A DNA stretch of 13,642 nucleotides. Origin: Desulfurococcales archaeon ex4484_204 (lineage in GTDB: Archaea > Thermoproteota > Thermoprotei_A > Sulfolobales > NBVN01). A program made the translations under genes and the position numbers. The notes under the pieces were generated by a model. The model was not told the DNA's origin and did no database searches. It saw only the letters and a program-made list of their open reading frames with translations. Shown one piece after another: positions 13,188-13,642 of this stretch (its first letter is position 1; each line of letters begins with the position of its first letter). The stretch lies in NCBI GenBank assembly GCA_002255065.1, contig NJEF01000008.1, forward strand, positions 1 to 13,642, written 5' to 3'.

Positions 13188-13642
13188 CCCCTAATCACCT
13201 TAAGCGTGTATCCCTCAACATCTATACTATCTATTACCTCGCCAATCACATCACACCAAGAATGCTCGCCGAGATTCCCCAGTTCACCGTACTTCCTCTC
13301 AATATCCTCAAATGGGAATACCTATCATCCTCGATGAAGTCCCTCCTATCGTACTTCCGCCCTTCCCATGTAACAACCTCTCTAGTAATCTCGATTACAT
13401 CTGGTTCCCAGTCCTCATCAGGCTCGGCATCCTAATTGCTGGGCTCCTCAACGTACTGGGTAATCTCAACAGCTATTCTCTCAACAGGAACTGCATCCTC
13501 TGATAGCCTAGTCCTTGCCCCGCGGTAGTAATCGACGTTGTCAGTTTCGTAAACAACGTAGTAATAACCTTTGCTATCTCTGAAAGCTCCTAGGATCCTA
13601 GCCCTATCGAGCCAGAGATTTGGCTTTCCCCTCTTATCTCGG
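13181..13642 (-). pseudogene. Unknown gene, decayed and cut by the window edge
   Basis: The minus-strand frame entering from the right reads RDKRGKPNLWLDRARILGAF, GYYYVVYETDNVDYYRG and AVPVERIAVEITQYVEEPSN, then hits a TAG at 13434-13432. The same frame continues DAEPDEDWEPDVIEITREVV, KYDRRDFIEDDRYS, and then a one-base loss near 13315 shifts it into FEDIERKYGELGNLGEHSWC and VIDSIDVEGYTLKVIRGW, ending TGA at 13183-13181. The pieces fit one acidic, tyrosine-rich protein of at least 150 residues, or about 210 with the downstream frame. I do not recognise a family. The amber stop and frameshift suggest it is dead; its true start is outside the window. Confidence 0.5.

Noticed and set aside
13181..13191. 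Programmed frameshift at the G run
   Set aside because: The same gene also has an amber stop and another frameshift, so decay (or sequence error) is simpler than a programmed event.
1..13642. CRISPR array or rRNA genes
   Set aside because: No regularly spaced direct repeats of 23-37 bases and no rRNA-like stretch were seen on either strand.

Overview
The window comes from a thermophilic crenarchaeote (class Thermoproteia); I cannot fix the genus. The evidence is an archaeal ribosomal protein/RNA polymerase operon (S13, S4, S11, RpoD, L18e, L13, S9, RpoN, S2), archaeal TATA boxes with short leaders, GGTGA-type ribosome binding sites, GTG/TTG starts, and an RpoD carrying a complete eight-cysteine ferredoxin-like domain.

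Left part (1-6854, minus strand): a tightly packed run of thirteen genes, nearly all overlapping or within a few bases of each other, read from a TATA box near 6902. It runs from the translation/transcription genes into a MEMO-family gene and then isoprenoid genes for the archaeal mevalonate route: a divergent GHMP-kinase-like gene in the mevalonate kinase position, isopentenyl phosphate kinase, and the first 29 codons of a probable type-2 isopentenyl diphosphate isomerase, cut by the window edge. RpoN and S2 are 6 bases apart; the rpoK and enolase genes I recall at this place in some relatives are not here.

Middle part (6855-10603): a gene graveyard beside the essential operon. It holds a HEPN-domain pseudogene, an intact small AbrB-like gene translationally coupled to a broken partner, a small broken gene overlying a dense set of hairpins, a broken gene with a winged-helix-like start, a small unknown gene, a serine recombinase that has lost its catalytic serine codon and gained an in-frame stop, a small unknown ORF overlapping it, and the first third of an SPL-type radical SAM gene.

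Right part (10604-13642): an intergenic region with a perfect 16-bp palindrome, one intact 540-residue radical SAM protein of unknown substrate, an AT-rich spacer with TATA boxes, a GC-richer element of about 170 bp that folds as a closing stem plus two arms and looks like a non-coding RNA or other structured element, and a decayed minus-strand gene of unknown function running off the right edge.

The best candidates for something new are the structured element at 12838-13011, the divergent kinase-like gene in the mevalonate cluster, and the radical SAM protein. Most of the accessory genes are broken, so I see no intact defence or mobile system.
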